Positions 32,888-36,357 of a stretch of DNA of 36,357 nt are shown here, piece after piece; positions within the stretch are counted from its first letter, which is position 1; every line of letters begins with the position of its first letter. Origin of the DNA: Gammaproteobacteria bacterium (GTDB lineage Bacteria > Pseudomonadota > Gammaproteobacteria > Chromatiales > Chromatiaceae); contig JAGRGU010000058.1 of the NCBI GenBank assembly GCA_020445335.1, forward strand, positions 1 through 36,357, in the 5' to 3' direction. The notes under the pieces are model-generated. The model was not told the origin of the DNA, searched no databases, and saw only the letters and a list, made by a program, of their open reading frames with translations. The position numbers and the translations under genes are program-made.

Positions 32888-33694
32888 CTATTGCAGTATC
32901 AGTTCAAGCACGAACTTGCTGCCGAAATAGGCCAGCATCAGCACCACGAAACCGGTCAGCGTCCAGATCAATGCCTTCTGCCCACGCCAACCGGACCTGA
33001 ATCTCCCCCACAGCAGTGCACCGAAGACCAGCCACGCAAGGATGGAGAGCAGCGTTTTGTGCACCAGCCGCTGCGCGAACATATCCTCGAGAAAGAAGAG
33101 CCCGCTGAGCAGCGCCACGGTCAGCAGTACAAACCCTGCGCCGATCATCTCGAACAGCAGTGCTTCCATCGTCTGCAGCGGGGGTAGCGCGCGGATGAAC
33201 CCGCCGGGGTGTCGATTGCGCAGGTGGTGATCCTGCACCGCCAGCAGCACCGCCTGTACGCTGGCCATAGTCAACAGGCTGTATGCAAGCAGCGAGATCA
33301 GCACGTGAATGCGCAGACCCCAAGGGGCGTCCGCTGCGAGAAAATGGGAAGTGTGGTAGCGGGTATCGAGAAGTACCAGCAGTGCGGCAAGCGGCAGCAG
33401 CACTATGCCCAGATTCTCCACCGGCTTCGATAGCGAAGAGATCAGCAGCAACAGCAGTATCGTCCATGCGACCAGCGCACCGGCGTCGAAGAAGCCTAGA
33501 TTGATGCCACCATGCGTGAAGGCGTGATGATAGATAAACAGGCCGTGCAGAACGACGCCGGCAAATCCCAGGGCGATACCCAACGATCTCGGGATACGCT
33601 GAGCCAGGTCGCTGTTGAAGAGTCGTAATGAGATCACAGCGCAACTGGCGAAATAGCAGAGTATGGCCAGAAACGCGGTCAGGGAGCTGTTCAT
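32888..33694 (-). CDS. ypjD: YpjD, CcsA-like cytochrome c assembly family membrane protein
   Basis: A 268-residue inner-membrane protein with about eight hydrophobic segments, from MNSSLTAFLAILCYFASCAV to TLTGFVVLMLAYFGSKFVLELIL. The central DAPWGLRIHVLISLLAYSLLTMASVQAVLLAVQ segment with its conserved His is typical of the CcsA/HemX-type family. The precise role of YpjD is not settled; the family handles haem or cytochrome c maturation. It is divergent from ffh with a 149-base gap, the same neighbourhood as in E. coli. The ATG at 33694 begins the first membrane segment. It has no link to the flagellar genes beyond position. Confidence 0.88.
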   Translation of the reverse strand: MNSSLTAFLAILCYFASCAVISLRLFNSDLAQRIPRSLGIALGFAGVVLHGLFIYHHAFTHGGINLGFFDAGALVAWTILLLLLISSLSKPVENLGIVLLPLAALLVLLDTRYHTSHFLAADAPWGLRIHVLISLLAYSLLTMASVQAVLLAVQDHHLRNRHPGGFIRALPPLQTMEALLFEMIGAGFVLLTVALLSGLFFLEDMFAQRLVHKTLLSILAWLVFGALLWGRFRSGWRGQKALIWTLTGFVVLMLAYFGSKFVLELILQ

Positions 33695-33796
33695 AGATGG
33701 GGGATATTCTCATATCTCCCGCAATCGAGGAAAGAGCTTCAAGGGCAACAGCCGGTGCTGTGCACAAGTGACTTCGAATACGCGTCAAGCTGCATC

Positions 33797-33802
33797 TATA
33801 AT
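33797..33802 (+). promoter_or_regulatory. Probable -10 box (TATAAT) of ffh
   Basis: A perfect TATAAT lies 41 bases before the ffh ATG, with a poor -35 region (TTCGAA-like, about 18 bases upstream). It is the only good sigma70-like site in the ypjD-ffh gap. Confidence 0.45.
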
Positions 33803-33843
33803 GGCCGGATTGAGGTTTCCTGAAATAACCGAGGATAGAGAGA

Positions 33844-35223
33844 ATGTTCGACAACCTGACAGATCGACTGGGCAGTGTGCTCAACAAGCTCCGTGGGCAG
33901 GGCAGGTTGAGCGAGGAGAATATCAAGGAGACCATGCGTGAGGTGCGCATGGCGCTGCTGGAGGCGGATGTCGCACTGCCGGTGGTGCGCAGTTTCACCG
34001 ACCGGGTCAAGGAGAAGGCGCTCGGTGAAGAGGTACTGAGGAGCCTGACACCAGGTCAGGTGCTGATCAAGATCGTCAATGACGAATTGGTCAAGGTGAT
34101 GGGTGAGGCGAACGAGCGCCTCGACCTGTCGGCGCAGCCACCGGCAGTGGTGTTGATGGCTGGTCTGCAGGGGTCGGGTAAAACCACCAGCGTGGCCAAA
34201 CTGGCACGTTGGCTGCGGGAGACGCAGAAAAAATCGGTAATGGTGGTCAGCTGCGACGTCTACCGACCCGCTGCTATCGATCAGCTGCGTACCCTGGCCG
34301 CAGAAGTCGCTGTCGAGTTTTTTCCCAGTACCACCGAACAACGTCCCCTGGATATTGCCCGCGCGGCGCTGGAGGCGGCGCGTAAGCAGTTCAAAGATGT
34401 GCTGATCGTCGATACCGCCGGCCGGCTCCACGTCGATGCCGGGATGATGGATGAGATCAAGGAGTTGCACGCCGGCATCAAGCCGGTCGAGACGCTGTTC
34501 GTGGTCGACAGCATGACCGGACAGGACGCGGCCAATGCCGCCAAGGCGTTCGATGATGCCTTGCCGCTGACCGGCGTGGTACTGACAAAAACCGACGGCG
34601 ATGCACGCGGCGGTGCGGCACTCTCAATTCGCCAGATCACCGGCAAGCCGATCAAGTTCCTCGGCATCGGCGAGAAGAGCGATGCGTTGGAGCCCTTCCA
34701 TCCCGAGCGCATGGCGTCTCGGATTCTCGGCATGGGAGATGTGCTCAGCCTGGTCGAACAGGTGCAACGCAAGGTCGATCACGGCAAGGCGGAGCAGTTG
34801 GCCAGGAAGCTGCAAAAAGGCAAGGGTTTCGATTTGGCCGATTTCCGCGAACAGATGGAACAGATGGCCAACATGGGTGGTATCGCCTCGTTGATGGACA
34901 AGCTGCCAGGTATGGGTGAGATTCCCGACCGGGTAAAGGGGCAGATCAACGACAAGGAGATCGGGCGTACCATCGCGATCATCAACTCGATGACGCCGCA
35001 GGAGCGCCGTTTTCCGCAGATCATCAAGGGTGCCAGAAAGCGTCGCATCGCTTTGGGTTCAGGAACAAATGTTCAGGAAATCAATAAATTGCTGAAGCAG
35101 TTCGCGCAGATGCAGAAGATGATGAAGAAGATGAAAGGCGGCGGTATGTCCAAGATGATGCGCGGTTTGAAGGGCCGTATGGGTGGAGCGGGGGGCATGC
35201 CGCCGGGTGGATTTCCATTCTAG
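33844..35223 (+). CDS. ffh: Ffh, signal recognition particle protein
   Basis: Ffh binds 4.5S RNA and signal sequences of nascent membrane proteins and hands ribosomes to FtsY. The 459 residues show the N domain (about 1-90), the G domain with GLQGSGKTTSVAKLA, DVYRPAAIDQLR, VDTAGRLHVD, LTKTDGDARGGAALS and GIGEKSDALEPFHPERMASRILGMGD, then the Met-rich M domain (FREQMEQMANMGGIASLMDKLPGMG, TPQERRFPQIIKGARKRRIALGSG and the final MMKKMKGGGMSKMMRGLKG). All GTPase motifs are intact. AGGA lies upstream of the ATG. It is followed after 129 bases by rpsP. Confidence 0.98.
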   Translation: MFDNLTDRLGSVLNKLRGQGRLSEENIKETMREVRMALLEADVALPVVRSFTDRVKEKALGEEVLRSLTPGQVLIKIVNDELVKVMGEANERLDLSAQPPAVVLMAGLQGSGKTTSVAKLARWLRETQKKSVMVVSCDVYRPAAIDQLRTLAAEVAVEFFPSTTEQRPLDIARAALEAARKQFKDVLIVDTAGRLHVDAGMMDEIKELHAGIKPVETLFVVDSMTGQDAANAAKAFDDALPLTGVVLTKTDGDARGGAALSIRQITGKPIKFLGIGEKSDALEPFHPERMASRILGMGDVLSLVEQVQRKVDHGKAEQLARKLQKGKGFDLADFREQMEQMANMGGIASLMDKLPGMGEIPDRVKGQINDKEIGRTIAIINSMTPQERRFPQIIKGARKRRIALGSGTNVQEINKLLKQFAQMQKMMKKMKGGGMSKMMRGLKGRMGGAGGMPPGGFPF

Positions 35224-35256
35224 CTCCGCTGATGTATATCAGGCGATCAATTGGGC

Positions 35257-35284
35257 TTCACTTTTTCCTCGTATAGCGTACAAT
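35257..35284 (+). promoter_or_regulatory. Possible sigma70 promoter of rpsP-rimM-trmD
   Basis: TTCACT (35257-35262) and TACAAT (35279-35284) are 16 bases apart in the ffh-rpsP gap, 68 bases before the rpsP ATG. Both boxes match the consensus at four or five positions. Confidence 0.45.
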
Positions 35285-35352
35285 GCCCGGTTTACCTCCT
35301 GCCGGCTGGTCGGTACGGTGGTGCCTAACAGACAACAGTTTAAGGGTAGGAC

Positions 35353-35613
35353 ATGGTATCGATTCGCCTTTCAAGAACGGGCGCCAAGAAGCGCCCGTTT
35401 TACCACATCGTCGCCACTGACAATCGCAGAACCGGAGACGGAGCCTGTCTTGAGCGGTTGGGTTTCTTCAACCCGGTTGCAACCGGCGGCGAAGAGCGGC
35501 TTAACCTGAACAGCGAGCGCGTGGCGTACTGGATCTCCAATGGCGCGCAGCCGAGCGATCGCGTAGCGCAGCTGATGAAGGAAGCCGCCAAAACCGCCGC
35601 AGCCGAAGCCTAA
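35353..35613 (+). CDS. rpsP: Ribosomal protein S16
   Basis: S16 is a small-subunit ribosomal protein. The 86 residues match throughout ([78 protein letters not shown]). The ribosome site AAGGGTAGG precedes the ATG. It starts the rpsP-rimM-trmD operon seen across gammaproteobacteria. A perfect 8-bp hairpin followed by a short T-run lies inside its first 20 codons (35377-35401). Confidence 0.98.
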   Translation: MVSIRLSRTGAKKRPFYHIVATDNRRTGDGACLERLGFFNPVATGGEERLNLNSERVAYWISNGAQPSDRVAQLMKEAAKTAAAEA

Positions 35614-35654
35614 GCGGCCGGTATTTCCGGCACCTTGATCCGGGATGATCGCTC

Positions 35655-36164
35655 ATGGCTGATGATATCGGCAGACGCGTCATCCTCGGTCGGATATCTG
35701 GGTTGTTCGGGGTTCGCGGCTGGGTAAAGGTGTTTTCCGATACCGCGCCGCGCAGCAACATACTGAACTATCCCGTCTGGCAGCTGAGACTGGCTGGCGA
35801 ATGGCGGGCATTCAAGCTGCTGGAAGGGCGGGCACAGGGAAAAGGGGTGGTCGCACTTCTGGAGGGATTCGAAGATCGGGACCAGGCTGCCGTACTGGTC
35901 GACGCCGAGATCGCGGTGGACAGGGCGCAACTGCCCGAGGCGGTAGAGGGCGAATACTACTGGACCGATCTCGAAGGACTGACGGTCAGTAATGCGGAAG
36001 GTGTTGATTTGGGACGGGTCGCGGAGCTCTTCTCCACCGGCGCCAATGACGTCATGGTGGTCAAGGGGGAGCGGGAACGGCTGATACCCTTTATCGCCGG
36101 CACTGTTATCGACGTCGACCGGGAGCGCGGCGAGATCAGCGTCAACTGGGATCCGGAGTTCTAG
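35655..36164 (+). CDS. rimM: RimM, 16S rRNA processing / 30S maturation factor
   Basis: RimM helps mature the 3' domain of the small subunit and binds S19. The 169 residues have the N-terminal RimM domain ([22 protein letters not shown] and the later [12 protein letters not shown]) and the C-terminal PRC-barrel-like domain ([29 protein letters not shown]). It is complete and has the expected length, lies 41 bases after rpsP and 7 bases before trmD, and is part of the conserved operon. Confidence 0.97.
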   Translation: MADDIGRRVILGRISGLFGVRGWVKVFSDTAPRSNILNYPVWQLRLAGEWRAFKLLEGRAQGKGVVALLEGFEDRDQAAVLVDAEIAVDRAQLPEAVEGEYYWTDLEGLTVSNAEGVDLGRVAELFSTGANDVMVVKGERERLIPFIAGTVIDVDRERGEISVNWDPEF

Positions 36165-36171
36165 CGCGATC

Positions 36172-36357
36172 ATGCGTTTCGACGTCGTCACCCTGTTTCC
36201 CGGGATGTTTCGAGCCATGCAGGGAGCGGGGGTGACCGGCAGGGCGTTCGAACGGGGATTGGCGGAGCTGGTGCTGTGGAATCCGCGGGACTACACAGAG
36301 GACATCCATAGAACCGTGGATGACCGGCCCTACGGTGGCGGCCCGGGCATGGTGATG
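36172..36357 (+). CDS. trmD: TrmD, tRNA (guanine-N1)-methyltransferase, N-terminal 62 residues (cut by window end)
   Basis: TrmD methylates G37 next to the anticodon of several tRNAs and prevents frameshifting. Only the first 62 codons are visible: [42 protein letters not shown] and the conserved [13 protein letters not shown] that forms part of the SAM-binding trefoil knot region. The start lies 7 bases past rimM. The rest of the gene, and probably rplS, lie beyond the window. Confidence 0.97.
   Translation, partial: MRFDVVTLFPGMFRAMQGAGVTGRAFERGLAELVLWNPRDYTEDIHRTVDDRPYGGGPGMVM

Overview
The window is chromosomal DNA from a GC-rich, polarly flagellated gammaproteobacterium. The proteins look like those of Chromatiales or sulfur-oxidiser-type lineages (inference; I cannot place the genus). 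The evidence is ClpB, RppH, PtsP, YpjD, Ffh and TrmD sequences of gammaproteobacterial type, a flagellar cluster in the order flgNMA / cheV-cheR / flgB-L / fliC-flaG-fliD-fliS-fliT, and a sigma54 plus sigma28 promoter hierarchy like that of Pseudomonas and Vibrio. I see no transposase, integrase, CRISPR array or rRNA.

Region 1 (1-6110, then ptsP to 8419): the 3' two-thirds of clpB; a hairpin with a T-run; a three-part signalling protein (Ser/Thr kinase, HDOD, GAF); a minus-strand pair (HAD phosphatase and a 63-residue membrane protein); and the plus-strand pair rppH-ptsP. Region 2 (8420-10633): two minus-strand tRNA genes, Arg(CCT) and Ala(CGC), then a plus-strand pair, an ArsS-like radical SAM enzyme and its companion TIGR04282-type glycosyltransferase. 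These suggest arsenosugar or related organoarsenic chemistry.

Region 3 (10614-32872): the motility block. On the minus strand, flgA is followed by flgM-flgN and a YcgR-like PilZ protein. A periplasmic Cache protein plus chemoreceptor pair is inserted between flgA and cheV. On the plus strand come cheV, cheR, flgBCDEF, flgGHIJKL, fliC, flaG, fliD, fliS and a fliT-like gene. Promoter-like sites divide this block. Sigma54 (-24/-12) sites lie before flgA, flgB and flgG, with a weaker one before cheV. Sigma28 (TAAAG-N-GCCGATAA type) sites lie before flgM, the Cache-MCP pair, cheV and fliC. An intrinsic terminator sits between flgF and flgG. The implied order is basal body and hook first under sigma54, then FlgM export, then sigma28 release for filament and chemotaxis genes.

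Region 4 (32888-36357): ypjD (minus) diverges from ffh, followed by the ribosome-linked operon rpsP-rimM-trmD, with trmD cut by the window end.

The least conventional items are the kinase-HDOD-GAF fusion and the hairpin before it, a possible 20-codon leader ORF in the fliC leader with a strong ribosome binding site, the Cache/MCP insertion with its own sigma28 promoter facing that of cheV, and the ArsS pair with no arsenic resistance genes next to it.
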